The notes: a model not told the origin generated them from the letters alone. Shown: positions 18,086 through 26,455, counted from the first letter of the stretch. The stretch is DNA of 64,000 bases from an uncultured Paenibacillaceae bacterium (GCA_946478845.1 CAMLDI010000005.1:49921-113920), one strand, 5' to 3'. A program made the numbers and translations.

Positions 18086-18129
18086 AAAAAAGACCACGTT
18101 CTAAAATTTTATTTAGATGTGGTCTTTTT
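18086..18129. terminator. Bidirectional terminator between convergent units
   Basis: AAAAAAGACCAC pairs with GTGGTCTTTTT, and an inner TCTAAA/TTTAGA stem extends the helix. A-runs and T-runs flank both sides, so it can stop transcription from either direction. Confidence 0.85.
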
Positions 18130-18233
18130 ATGCCGATTTGATCTTGATTTACTGCAATATATTAAAGTCCTGGCGTTTTTCCTGCTTTAACCATGTTATC
18201 AAGATAATCTCTTACTTGTTCATTTCCTTGCAT
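18126..18233 (-). pseudogene. Remnant of a beta-lactamase-family serine hydrolase gene
   Basis: An ATG at 18233 lies inside the end of the TetR gene with a GGAGGG site, and encodes 23 residues (…YLDNMVKAGKTPGL) before TAA at 18162-18164. The same frame then continues YIAVNQDQIGI before entering the terminator. In class C beta-lactamase-like hydrolases the N-terminal helix and strand read about L-V-GKTPGLQY-V-V, so the TAA looks like a mutated CAA (Gln). Everything after about residue 36, including the catalytic SxxK, is absent. The family call is from memory of this motif. Confidence 0.55.
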
Positions 18234-18853
18234 ATAAACCCTCCTATAATGCTTTTAACCCCCATTTCATAAAAAGGATACATATCTTCCAGTTCCATAA
18301 TATGAGTTTGGATTGGCACACCATACATTAAGGCTATTAGCTGGCAGACAACTTCATTATATTTAGCGGGCTTGATGGATTTAATCCCGGAAAGATAGTA
18401 GCTAAAAACCTGGCATAAATCCAAAGGCTTAACCTGTTGCTGAAAAGCCTCTTCATTGAACAAATAATATTCATAGGGTGAGACTTCAATAACGGCGGGC
18501 TTTTCTGTAAGCTTGCTATAATAATTAATGAGAGATATCATGATTTTTTTACCTAAAGCAGAATCTTTACTTATGGAGCAAAATATCTGATATAACCCTT
18601 CTTCACCTTGAAACTTTTGGCAGTGGATTTCAAAACTTCTGTCATAGAGCCACTTATTGACAAAGTAATCTAGAACCTGTTCTTTGTAGCTAAAGTACTT
18701 AAAAAATGTTACTTTGGTGGTATTAATGTTAAGACACAGCTCTTCAAGGGGTATCTCATTAAGCTCCTTTGTTCGTAGTAGACGAAGCATTTCTTCTAAG
18801 ATGGCAGTTTTTAGCAGTGCTTTTTTTTTCTCTCTTAGACTAAAGCTTTCCAA
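18212..18853 (-). CDS. TetR-family transcriptional regulator
   Basis: A 213-residue repressor. The N-terminal helix-turn-helix spans about residues 12-60, with LNEIPLEELCLNINTTKVTF and FFKYFSYKEQVLDYFV, the TetR pattern of a recognition helix ending in an F-x-YF-x-K-E motif. The C-terminal domain would bind an unknown ligand. The gene overlaps the membrane-protein gene upstream by 19 bp and the decayed hydrolase gene downstream by 22 bp, so all three formed one leftward operon. The repeat array at 19481-19575 in front of the operon is the likely operator. Confidence 0.85.
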   Translation of the reverse strand: MESFSLREKKKALLKTAILEEMLRLLRTKELNEIPLEELCLNINTTKVTFFKYFSYKEQVLDYFVNKWLYDRSFEIHCQKFQGEEGLYQIFCSISKDSALGKKIMISLINYYSKLTEKPAVIEVSPYEYYLFNEEAFQQQVKPLDLCQVFSYYLSGIKSIKPAKYNEVVCQLIALMYGVPIQTHIMELEDMYPFYEMGVKSIIGGFICKEMNK

Positions 18854-19455
18854 TGGGATTTGTCCCTCCTGATTTTGTTATTAATCCATCTTATACCTAT
18901 TAGAATACAAATAATTAAGCATATGGTATAAAACGCTGTAGTTGACATACTTTTGATAACGGTAAAAATATTGCTCACTGATACGAATCCTTTGGGAACT
19001 ACTGCTTTATAGGATAGCATGACTAAAATCATAATATTCTCCAGGTAATCAGATAGCATGGCAGCCAAAGGTAAAGACAAAACGATTTTGACAGGTAAAG
19101 AATGCTTTTCTTGCACTGTTTTACCCTTGACCTTATGGTAAACACGAATTAACAAAACGAAAGTGCAAATTCCCGTAAGGCAATTTAAAATGGGGAATAA
19201 AATGTCAAGGGGTAACTGAACGAACTTATACAATTCGTAACCCTTTTCCGAAAGCTGGGACAGAAATCTATGTGCATAGTCATATGAATAGCCCAAAGGC
19301 TGCATATCAAATATCTTCAGCCCTCCTGTTTCCTGTTGGATGCGGGGAATGGTTTGCATTTGCATGATGATATAAATAGCCTGGGATAGCAATAAAAATA
19401 GAAGCCAGTGCTTCCAGGTTATTTTCTTCAATTTTTTATCAATTGTATTAACCAT
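18835..19455 (-). CDS. Four-helix membrane protein of unknown function
   Basis: A 206-residue protein with hydrophobic segments at about 15-35 (HWLLFLLLSQAIYIIMQM), 82-108 (LPLDILFPILNCLTGICTF), 125-150 and 172-192. Between the first two is a soluble loop of about 45 residues (TIPRIQQETGGLKIFDMQPL onward). No family recognised. The ATG at 19455 has GAGGTT upstream. It is the first gene of an operon with TetR and sits directly behind the operator array, so it is the likely target of that repressor. A role in drug efflux or membrane stress is only a guess. Confidence 0.7.
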   Translation of the reverse strand: MVNTIDKKLKKITWKHWLLFLLLSQAIYIIMQMQTIPRIQQETGGLKIFDMQPLGYSYDYAHRFLSQLSEKGYELYKFVQLPLDILFPILNCLTGICTFVLLIRVYHKVKGKTVQEKHSLPVKIVLSLPLAAMLSDYLENIMILVMLSYKAVVPKGFVSVSNIFTVIKSMSTTAFYTICLIICILIGIRWINNKIRRDKSHWKALV

Positions 19456-19480
19456 GGGGCAACCTCATCTCCAATCCACA

Positions 19481-19575
19481 AATATTTACTTTAGTAAAAA
19501 TATTAACCATAGTAAAAATATTAACCATAGTAAAAATATTAACCATAGTAAAAATATTTACTCTGGTTAATAAAA
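19481..19575. repeat. Iterated operator: 18-bp tandem repeat with terminal palindrome
   Basis: The unit AGTAAAAATATTAACCAT is repeated three times (about 19493-19546) and continued by partial units. The left end, AATATTTACT/AGTAAAAATATT, and the right end, TTAACCATAGTAAA/TTTACTCTGGTTAA (13 of 14 matches), form palindromes. The array sits 26-120 bp upstream of the membrane protein/TetR operon and replaces a normal promoter region. Confidence 0.6.
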
Positions 19576-19755
19576 TTGTAGGTGTAAATTGATTTTCAGT
19601 CAATAGCTTTTTTAGTTTATATCCCCTTGGTTTAGGGGGTCGTACTTTTACAAATAATAATAATTCCGCGTTTCAGTATCATCTTGCAATCAATAATGAT
19701 TTTTGTGGATATAGTTAAAAAGTAGTTCTAAACATGTTATACGAGGAGGTTTAGT

Positions 19756-20322
19756 ATGAATAATGAAAAAAGGAAGTTGTCACCAGAACAACGCGAAGAA
19801 ATACTCGGAATATTGAAAGTCCGTTTTGAGAAAAACATGAATCGCCATAAAGAACTTGAATGGTCTATAATACAAGCAAAGCTAGAAACTCATGAAGAAA
19901 AATTGTGGTCGCTTAATGAAATGGAAAGAACTAGCGGTGAACCGGATGTTATTGTTCATGATAAGCAGGCGGGCGAATTCATTTTTTTTGATTGTTCAGC
20001 TGAAAGCCCCAAAGGTCGCAGAAGTGTTTGTTACGACCGTGAAGCACTGGAGTTAAGGAAACAACACAAACCACAAAACAACGCTATTGATATGGCTGCT
20101 GACATGGGTATTGAGATTTTAACAGAAGAACAATATCGGGAGCTGCAGAAATTTGGAAATTTCGATACTAAAACATCGAGCTGGGTGAAAACACCCCCTA
20201 ATATTAGAAAACTAGGTGGCGCCATCTTTTGTGATCGTCGCTACGACACCGTCTTTATGTACCACAATGGAGCAGAATCCTACTATGCTGCCAGGGGTTT
20301 CCGTGGCTTGCTAAGGGTCTGA
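19756..20322 (+). CDS. DUF4256 family protein
   Basis: A 188-residue cytosolic protein. Conserved parts are LSPEQREEILGILKVRFEKN, WSLNEMERTSGEPDVI, FFDCSAESPKGRRSVCYDRE and the Trp/Tyr-rich end with FCDRRYDTVFMYHNGAESYY. I recognise this as DUF4256; no function is known to me. The ATG follows AGGAGG with a seven-base gap. The prenyltransferase-fold gene begins 43 bp later in the same direction, so they may be one operon. Confidence 0.7.
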   Translation: MNNEKRKLSPEQREEILGILKVRFEKNMNRHKELEWSIIQAKLETHEEKLWSLNEMERTSGEPDVIVHDKQAGEFIFFDCSAESPKGRRSVCYDREALELRKQHKPQNNAIDMAADMGIEILTEEQYRELQKFGNFDTKTSSWVKTPPNIRKLGGAIFCDRRYDTVFMYHNGAESYYAARGFRGLLRV

Positions 20323-20365
20323 ATATTGCTACTGAGTCTATTTTATGGGTTAGAAGGTGGTAACA

Positions 20366-21196
20366 ATGGCAGTGATGAAAAAGTATCAGGCTGATGTTGA
20401 TGCAATATTGGCAAAGCGTTATGACAACGGCGCAGATTATTGGACAACTCCCGATAAACGCCTTTGTAAGGGAAGCCCGTTTTCCACCCTTAATTGTGCC
20501 TATTTGCTGATGGAATTAGGTATGGAGCCTTCCGAACCTTTATTAAAGGAGATTGCTGATCTGTTTTTAAGCTCTTGGCGCAAAGACGGGCGATTTAAGC
20601 TGTCCCCTCAGGGTGCAGTATATCCTTGTCATACTATTAACGCCGCTAATCTTCTTTGTCATTTAGGATACGCTTCTGACTTTAGGCTCCAGAAGACCTT
20701 TGATTACCTTTTGGAAATACAGCATAGTGATGGTGGCTGGCGTTGCAACAAGTTCAGCTTCGGAAGAGGCCCGGAAACAGAGTTTTCAAATCCCGGTCCG
20801 ACGCTGACAGCTTTGAACGCTTTCCGATTTACAAGTAGGCTTAATAAAGAACAAACTCTTGATAATGCCGTGGAATTTCTGCTTAAGCATTGGACGATAC
20901 GCAAACCGCTTGGACCATGTCATTATGGAATCGGTACTCTGTTTATGCAGGTTGAATATCCTTTTGTCAATTACAATCTTTTTGCTTATGTCTACGTTCT
21001 TTCTTTCTATGATAGCGCAAAGAAAGATAAGCGGTTTTTGGATGCCCTTGGAGTTCTGGAATCAAAACTTGTTGACGGCAAGATTATAGTGGAGCGGCTA
21101 AATCGTAAATTAACAGGGCTTGCCTTCTGTAAAAAGGGAGAACCGAGCGATCTGGGGACAAAACGTTACCACGAGATATTGAAAAACCTCGATTGA
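20366..21196 (+). CDS. Prenyltransferase/squalene-cyclase-fold (alpha-alpha toroid) protein
   Basis: A 276-residue protein built of helical repeats. QHSDGGWRCNKFSFG has the QxxDGGW-like motif of terpene cyclases and prenyltransferase beta subunits, with related segments SSWRKDGRFKLSPQG and NPGPTLTALNAF. At 276 residues it holds only one toroid domain, less than half of a squalene-hopene cyclase, and lacks a clear DxDD motif, so cyclase activity is doubtful. The ATG at 20366 has AAGGTGG before it; a GTG three codons earlier is inside that site. A strong terminator follows. Confidence 0.65.
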   Translation: MAVMKKYQADVDAILAKRYDNGADYWTTPDKRLCKGSPFSTLNCAYLLMELGMEPSEPLLKEIADLFLSSWRKDGRFKLSPQGAVYPCHTINAANLLCHLGYASDFRLQKTFDYLLEIQHSDGGWRCNKFSFGRGPETEFSNPGPTLTALNAFRFTSRLNKEQTLDNAVEFLLKHWTIRKPLGPCHYGIGTLFMQVEYPFVNYNLFAYVYVLSFYDSAKKDKRFLDALGVLESKLVDGKIIVERLNRKLTGLAFCKKGEPSDLGTKRYHEILKNLD

Positions 21197-21217
21197 AATA
21201 AATAGGCGATTGTTTCT

Positions 21218-21256
21218 AAACTGGCTGGAAAAGTGCATTTTTCAGCCAGTTTTTTT
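21218..21256 (+). terminator. Terminator after the prenyltransferase-fold gene
   Basis: Stem AAACTGGCTG/CAGCCAGTTT with a 15-nt loop and a run of T. Confidence 0.85.
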
Positions 21257-21459
21257 GGGGTGTTTTATAGATGACATTAGGTTTTTTTTGAAGATGATAT
21301 CCAAAAAAACCCCTCCACTGTCCCACCAAGGTTTTAGTCGTATGCTACAATGAGAAATGCAATTTGGTAAAAGTTGCACATGGGCAAAAATGTTGCTATA
21401 GACTTAATTGGATTTTGAGTGATACTATAATATCTGCTATAAAAATTGGAGGTTTGTAG

Positions 21460-22350
21460 ATGGAACAATACACGGATATTAAACAGGGAGAAAAAGGGGC
21501 CTGGGTCAGCATTGTAGCTTATATTTTTCTCTCTGCTGTTAAATTAATTATAGGATATTTATTTTTTTCTGAAGCATTAACTGCTGATGGATTAAACAAC
21601 ACAACAGACATTATTGCATCTATTGCTGTTCTTATTGGCTTAAAATTTTCTCAGAAACCTCCTGATAAGGAACATCCTTATGGGCATTTTCGATCCGAAA
21701 CCATAGCGGCCTTATTTGCCTCATTTGTGATGGCGGTCATTGGGTTAGAAGTGTTGAAAGGAGCTTTCCTTACCTTTTTTGAACCAGATAAACAGGCCCC
21801 TGAATTATTAGCAGGATGGGTTGCATTAGGCTGTGCAGCAATTATGTATTTGGTTTACCGTTATAATTTTAGGCTTGCAAAAAAGATAAAAAATCAAGCA
21901 TTAATGGCAGCAGCCAAGGATAATTTATCTGATGCTTTTGTAAGCATTGGCGCTTTTGTAGGTATATTAGGTTCCCAATTCCAATTGCCATGGTTGGACC
22001 CATTGGCTGCTTTTGTAGTTGGGATTATGATCATTAAGACAGCCTGGGATATTTTTTCTGAAGCTGCCCTTAATCTCACTGATGGATTTGATGATGAAGA
22101 AAAAATCAATCATATTAAAACCAGCATCGGCATAGTATCAGGGGTGAAACAGGTTACCGATTTAAAAGTCAGGAAACATGGGAATCATATTTTTCTAGAT
22201 GTTATTATTGAAGTGAATCCTAATTTAAATGTAGTTGAAAGCCATAAAATTACAGAAAAAATTGAGAGAATTTTAGCTAAAGAACACCGGGTAAAATACG
22301 CCCAAATTCATATTGAACCAGAGCGAGCGGAAAAAATAACCCCCCAATGA
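21460..22350 (+). CDS. Cation diffusion facilitator family transporter
   Basis: A 296-residue divalent-metal/proton antiporter with six membrane segments. The metal site motifs are EALTADGLNNTTDII in TM2 and AAAKDNLSDAFVSIG in TM5, which carry D/N-D and D-D patterns instead of the HxxxD of CzcD. This suggests manganese or iron rather than zinc, by analogy to MamB/MntE-like members. The C-terminal domain has VKQVTDLKVRKHGNHIFLDV. The ATG follows GGAGG. TATAAT at 21426-21431 is a possible -10 box without a clear -35. Confidence 0.82.
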   Translation: MEQYTDIKQGEKGAWVSIVAYIFLSAVKLIIGYLFFSEALTADGLNNTTDIIASIAVLIGLKFSQKPPDKEHPYGHFRSETIAALFASFVMAVIGLEVLKGAFLTFFEPDKQAPELLAGWVALGCAAIMYLVYRYNFRLAKKIKNQALMAAAKDNLSDAFVSIGAFVGILGSQFQLPWLDPLAAFVVGIMIIKTAWDIFSEAALNLTDGFDDEEKINHIKTSIGIVSGVKQVTDLKVRKHGNHIFLDVIIEVNPNLNVVESHKITEKIERILAKEHRVKYAQIHIEPERAEKITPQ

Positions 22351-22363
22351 AAAATGGGGGGTT
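22338..22363 (-). terminator. Shared terminator between convergent genes
   Basis: Stem AACCCCCCA/TGGGGGGTT. It contains the CDF stop codon in its loop and the amidase stop codon in its arm. The U-run (TTATTTTTT) is on the leftward transcript. Confidence 0.8.
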
Positions 22364-23489
22364 AATCATTAATATGGATAAGTATAAATTTTGTCTTGCT
22401 ATCCCAACCAAGATCCCATGGGACATGATTTCGATCCCCTGTATGAGAATTGACTAATACATATCCGCGGTCATCCCTGCCAACAACAATGGAGAAGTGA
22501 TCGATATTTCCTTTTACCTCATATCCAATTAAATCCCCAGGATATAATCTGGCCAATGCCCCATTAGGATGATTCCTGGTGGGTTGTTGCACTTCTGAGT
22601 AGGATCCTTTTGCAATTAAGTGCCCATATCCTTTTGTTAAAAGATGATGTTTAAAAGAATCAGTTTGAACCCAGGCTGTACTGCTACTTCCCTGATAAAA
22701 CCACTCATTATTCATAGGCAATCCCCCGCCTTCCTGGGAATCACCTAACACTTGTGAAGCAAAGTTTGTGCAGTCTCCGCCCATATAGGTAAAGTCTTGA
22801 TATTTTGCGTTATAACGATGCTTGTTTCCTGCCCCCCATGCTGCACCCGCATATTTAATAGCATAGATTACGGCTTTTTCCCGTTTATATCGTCCTTTTC
22901 CAGAGTATGTTTTTCTGTAATCCTCGGGATGATAGGAGGGAATATGTTCTGGCAAGTTTTCAATAGTGGATGGAATAAAACTAAAATCTTCTTCGATAGG
23001 ATCGATATAAGATTCCCGGGATACAAACCATTCATCTTGTACTTTTTTTAATTTCATGCGATGGCGTGTTCCGATTCCAAAGGACTGTGGTTTATCCGGA
23101 GCATCGGGATAAATATATGAAATCTTTATAGTTTGATATAAATAAACGTTAGCTAATTTTCCTATTTTTTCAATGCGTTCAATATGATTAGCACCGATTG
23201 CATTTACGATTTTAACCCCTCTTTTGCTAGCCCAGGTGGTTAAGTATTGGCTGCGAATTACTTCGTGTTGCAAAGCAAATATACTGGCTTTTTCATTCGT
23301 TAAATAGTATTTTTTTATGCTTTGTGGTTGGTTAGTGATTAACAGTTGATTTCGATCGTTAAATAAATTATATAAAAAAGGTGTAATTTCCGGATCATAT
23401 ACTCTCTTTTCTTTTGCTGACAGTGTCTGGGGTGAATAGAGGAGTATGATTAAACAAAAAATAAGTTGATAGAACTGTTTCTTTCCCAT
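22362..23489 (-). CDS. Secreted protein with Amidase_6 (CHAP-like) domain
   Basis: A 375-residue protein with a signal peptide (MGKKQFYQLIFCLIILLYSP, cleavage near LSA-KE). An N-terminal region of about 200 residues precedes an Amidase_6 domain whose catalytic Cys is in YMGGDCTNFASQVL and His in GNIDHFSIVVGRD. The domain is related to NlpC/P60-type peptidases and is frequent in spore-formers; cell-wall hydrolysis is likely but unproven. I chose the ATG at 23489 because AAAGGAG lies ahead of it and the signal peptide begins there; the frame extends 51 codons further without support. Confidence 0.8.
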   Translation of the reverse strand: MGKKQFYQLIFCLIILLYSPQTLSAKEKRVYDPEITPFLYNLFNDRNQLLITNQPQSIKKYYLTNEKASIFALQHEVIRSQYLTTWASKRGVKIVNAIGANHIERIEKIGKLANVYLYQTIKISYIYPDAPDKPQSFGIGTRHRMKLKKVQDEWFVSRESYIDPIEEDFSFIPSTIENLPEHIPSYHPEDYRKTYSGKGRYKREKAVIYAIKYAGAAWGAGNKHRYNAKYQDFTYMGGDCTNFASQVLGDSQEGGGLPMNNEWFYQGSSSTAWVQTDSFKHHLLTKGYGHLIAKGSYSEVQQPTRNHPNGALARLYPGDLIGYEVKGNIDHFSIVVGRDDRGYVLVNSHTGDRNHVPWDLGWDSKTKFILIHIND

Positions 23490-23717
23490 GGATTCGCTCC
23501 TTTCTCCATTACTTTGGATTAAAGAGAGGAAAATTATGTATGAGGTGAACAACTTGCTGGCTTGTTTGTTTACTGGGGTAAAATGGAGGGAGAGAACATC
23601 GAGCCTGTGGAATAGGATGTGATGGACTCTCCTTTTCAACAAGTGCTGCCTTCCTAAGGATGGAAAGATCTGAATCCTTAAAGGAAAGGGAAAAGGGGTT
23701 GAAGTGAATTGGGATGT

Positions 23718-24224
23718 TTAGATTTTTGGAAGTCGTATATTACTTACCATTAACGCCGCCAGAATAAACATAATAAAGGGGCTAGCAATTCCGAAAAAGG
23801 CAAGTGCGGCTACAATTAATCCTGCCAGTGTAATAGGAACCCCTAAAAAATACCCTCTCGTGGGTGATACATTAAATCTTCCCAGGCGCCATGCCCCGGC
23901 AATGGGAAATGCAATAAAGGCAAGATTTAATAACAAAGAAGCTTTATCTGTATTCTGTGTTAACATGGAATAAACTAAAATGGCAGGCGCCACACCAAAG
24001 CTAACAATGTCAGCCAATGAGTCTAGTTCAATGCCCATCTCATTTTCATCCACTTTGAGCATACGGGCTAGTTTTCCATCAAAGAGATCAAGGATTGCAG
24101 CAAGAAAGATTAATGAAGCGGACATGGTATAATATTCATTCATTGCAAAAGAAATAGAGAAAATGCCACATACGAGATTGGATAATGTAAATGAATTAGG
24201 AATAGTACGTCGGAATGATGCCAT
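23718..24224 (-). CDS. pssA: CDP-diacylglycerol-serine O-phosphatidyltransferase
   Basis: Membrane enzyme that makes phosphatidylserine from CDP-diacylglycerol and serine. It has 168 residues and five to six membrane segments. The CDP-alcohol phosphatidyltransferase signature DG-x2-AR-x8-G-x3-D-x3-D is complete in FDGKLARMLKVDENEMGIEL followed by DSLAD. The ATG at 24224 follows GAGGTG; a TTG four codons upstream overlaps that site. In Bacillus pssA is followed by psd, but no decarboxylase gene is present here. Confidence 0.88.
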   Translation of the reverse strand: MASFRRTIPNSFTLSNLVCGIFSISFAMNEYYTMSASLIFLAAILDLFDGKLARMLKVDENEMGIELDSLADIVSFGVAPAILVYSMLTQNTDKASLLLNLAFIAFPIAGAWRLGRFNVSPTRGYFLGVPITLAGLIVAALAFFGIASPFIMFILAALMVSNIRLPKI

Positions 24225-24289
24225 AGAACACCTCAATTATATAGTGGAATTGCGTTAAAAAAATTGTATCATACAATGAATAAAAACAA

Positions 24290-24322
24290 AAATACCTCCT
24301 CAGCAGCGCTGAAGAGGTATTT
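24290..24322 (-). terminator. Terminator of the zinc-ribbon microprotein gene
   Basis: AAATACCTC/GAGGTATTT with an inner TCAGC/GCTGA stem; the leftward transcript runs into TTTTTGTTTTTATT. Confidence 0.8.
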
Positions 24323-24340
24323 GAATTCTTAAATAGTGGC

Positions 24341-24466
24341 CTAGGAGACGGTCAGTAGTTGATTATCTTCTTTAGGTTCAGAAGAACAATCTTCACAAAT
24401 GTTCATATCGATCTGTTTTTCATCACCGCGTTTTAATTGATAACAGGATAGGCAAATATAGAGCAT
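24341..24466 (-). CDS. 41-residue zinc-ribbon microprotein
   Basis: A short leftward gene with a GGGAGGGG site 11 bases before its ATG and its own strong terminator 18 bp after the stop. The product has two CxxC knuckles, CLSC (residues 5-8) and CEDC (24-27), separated by 15 residues, as in a treble-clef or rubredoxin-like zinc knuckle, and an acidic tail. The Gin/CsfB anti-sigma proteins of spore-formers have a similar layout but are longer and lack close sequence similarity. Function unknown. The terminator and ribosome site are the reasons to believe it. Confidence 0.6.
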   Translation of the reverse strand: MLYICLSCYQLKRGDEKQIDMNICEDCSSEPKEDNQLLTVS

Positions 24467-24571
24467 GATACGAGCAACCCCTCCCTAACAAAATGCTTAC
24501 AAACAGTGTAACATGAAGAATAAATCATTATCTATATTATTTTGTGATAATTTTGAAAGTTTTTTGACGCA

Positions 24572-25483
24572 TTACTTGTTAAATGTTAATTTTTCTTCCA
24601 TCCGATCAAATCCTATTTTAGTATTTGGAAAAATGTCCGTGGCCACTTCCAAATAATTTTCTGGATCTGGCAAGGAAGGGCTAAAATGTGTTAACCAGAG
24701 TTCCTGTACTCCTGCATTTTTTGCGATTTGGGCTGCTTCAGAAAATAGCATATGTCCATAGGTAATGGCCCCGGGCAATTTGTCATCCTCTCCATACATC
24801 CCTTCACAAATGAGGAGATTACAATTTTTCAGAAAATCTATAAGGGATTCGCTGGGTCTTGCATCAGTGATATAGCCAATTTTTAGCCCCTTTCTTGGGG
24901 GGCCAAGAACTTGTTCAGGATGAATTCGTTTATTTTCAAATTCAATTTCCACTCCTCTTTGCAGGTACTTCCAATAATGTGGTGGAATATTTAGCTCTTT
25001 TGCTTTTTCAGGCAAGAAAGCAGGGCCTCTTTTTACCTCTATATGGTAAGCCAGACAGGTTAATGAATGTTCCACAGGTAAGGTGGATAAGAAGAGTTCA
25101 CCTACTTGAAAAGAAAATTCCCTATCTATTGGCAATTCTTTTAATACCAGCTCGTAGGGCAGAAAGGGAGTAATGACAGTCAGTCCTTTGATCACTTTAA
25201 TTAATCCTTCAGGTCCGAAGAGAGTCAAAGGTTCTGTTCTTCCTGCATTTCCAATGGCTAATAAAACGCCAGGAAGCCCTGTAATATGGTCAGCATGAAA
25301 ATGGGTGAAACAGATGGCGTAGATATTTTTAAACCCGGTATTGGCCATTTTCATGGAGACTTGAGTGCCTTCACCGCAATCAATAAGAATCCGTTTTCCT
25401 TTATATGACACAAGCAAGGATGTAAGAAATCGGTCAGGAAGGGGCATGGTTCCTCCACATCCTAGCAAACATAGGTCTAACAT
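24572..25483 (-). CDS. rnz: Ribonuclease Z
   Basis: Endonuclease that trims tRNA 3' ends. A 303-residue metallo-beta-lactamase-fold protein with LGCGGTMPLPDR at the start, LIDCGEGTQVSMK, the zinc motif FTHFHADHITGLPG, YITDARPSE, ICEGMYG, and the final His in LWLTHFSPSLPDPENY. Length is normal for the short-form enzyme. The ATG at 25483 follows AAGGAGAGG; the frame runs nine codons further without a site. It is divergent from the small membrane-protein gene at 25627. Confidence 0.9.
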   Translation of the reverse strand: MLDLCLLGCGGTMPLPDRFLTSLLVSYKGKRILIDCGEGTQVSMKMANTGFKNIYAICFTHFHADHITGLPGVLLAIGNAGRTEPLTLFGPEGLIKVIKGLTVITPFLPYELVLKELPIDREFSFQVGELFLSTLPVEHSLTCLAYHIEVKRGPAFLPEKAKELNIPPHYWKYLQRGVEIEFENKRIHPEQVLGPPRKGLKIGYITDARPSESLIDFLKNCNLLICEGMYGEDDKLPGAITYGHMLFSEAAQIAKNAGVQELWLTHFSPSLPDPENYLEVATDIFPNTKIGFDRMEEKLTFNK

Positions 25484-25626
25484 GTATTTCCTCTCCTTGT
25501 TTTTTAGCAATGTTTTTTAATACTGAAGTAATCATATCGAAGAGCAGTCAGAAAAGCAAAAAGTGGAACCTTCCTTTTTTCAATGGTAAAATGAAGGCGA
25601 AAATAACGGAAAGGCGTGACTTTAAA

Positions 25627-25845
25627 TTGAATATTGGTGTTATGTTCTCATCACCGACGATGATTATGTTATTTATTTTTGGCCTTCTTATCGGTTTAAT
25701 TTTAATAGGTACAATTACTACTGTAATTATTCAAGTTTCTAAAGGGCGTTTTAAAATCGACTATGATCAAATGGCTGCTAAGGCTTCCCGGGAGGAAGAA
25801 CAAAGAAGGCGAGAAGAGAAGGAAAAGCGAGGGCGTTTAAAATAG
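25627..25845 (+). CDS. Small single-pass membrane protein with charged tail
   Basis: About 72 residues: one hydrophobic helix (PTMIMLFIFGLLIGLILIGT and on) followed by a charged helix rich in Glu, Arg and Lys (ASREEEQRRREEKEKRGRLK), probably a coiled coil in the cytoplasm. The start is uncertain: TTG at 25627 has a weak AAAGG site, ATG at 25651 and ATG at 25591 are alternatives. It stops 3 bp before the next gene. Function unknown. Confidence 0.5.
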   Translation: MNIGVMFSSPTMIMLFIFGLLIGLILIGTITTVIIQVSKGRFKIDYDQMAAKASREEEQRRREEKEKRGRLK

Positions 25846-25848
25846 GAT

Positions 25849-26379
25849 ATGTTTGACCCAACTATTTTTGAAAACATTAAAGTTGTGTTGGAAGGCAGTA
25901 TTTATGATTTAGATTTACGAGGCCTTATTCAAGTAACTAATCGTGTTGATTCTATTGATTTATCCCGCATGTCCAGATGGTTTCAACTTGAGTTTAAGTT
26001 AGCAGAAAAGGATAAAATCAAAGCAGCCATTCATTTAAAAGCGGATACATATGATTTGGCAGGGGAAATTCTTGAATTACATGAAGGGGAACCCTCCAGT
26101 TCAATTGGTTGTGAGATTACAGTCATTTTATATACCTTTGTTGAAGACCCTGAAGAATGCAGTTCAATTGAAGAAACCTTATTAAAGATTTGGTCTTATC
26201 GCCCGGTTATTACTCAGGAGGTTTCCTTTATTTATCAGTCTGGTTCTGCAAAATCTGATGATTTTAAAATAAAAATTATGTTAGATTTTAAACGGAAAAT
26301 AAATGAAAGTAATATGGAAGATATTGAAGAAATATTAACCCATATTATACGTTCCATGTCTGCTCTAAAAGCAATATAA
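25849..26379 (+). CDS. Conserved-looking protein of unknown function
   Basis: A 176-residue soluble acidic protein (MFDPTIFENIKVVLEGSIYD to SMSALKAI). No motif or family recognised; the mix of strands and helices and lack of low complexity argue that it is real. It starts 3 bp after the small membrane-protein stop, whose TAG forms part of its TAGGAT ribosome site, so the two are translationally coupled. The TauE-like gene follows 76 bp later. Confidence 0.55.
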   Translation: MFDPTIFENIKVVLEGSIYDLDLRGLIQVTNRVDSIDLSRMSRWFQLEFKLAEKDKIKAAIHLKADTYDLAGEILELHEGEPSSSIGCEITVILYTFVEDPEECSSIEETLLKIWSYRPVITQEVSFIYQSGSAKSDDFKIKIMLDFKRKINESNMEDIEEILTHIIRSMSALKAI

Positions 26380-26389
26380 TGGGCACATT

Positions 26390-26438
26390 CTCCGATGATG
26401 ATGAATAAGATAGTTTTTATCTTAGACTGAAATCGGAG
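26390..26438 (+). promoter_or_regulatory. Structured leader with box C/D-like kink-turn that covers a ribosome site
   Basis: Two nested helices: CTCCGAT (26390-26396) with ATCGGAG (26432-26438), and TAAGATA with TATCTTA (26406-26424, 5-nt loop). Between them are TGATGA (26399-26404) and CTGA (26427-26430), the sequence pair that makes a kink-turn in box C/D RNAs. The 3' arm contains the GGAG of the only ribosome site before the TauE-like gene. The structure is a paper fold, not a search hit. Confidence 0.45.
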
Positions 26439-26455
26439 GAGCGTGAACAAAAACC

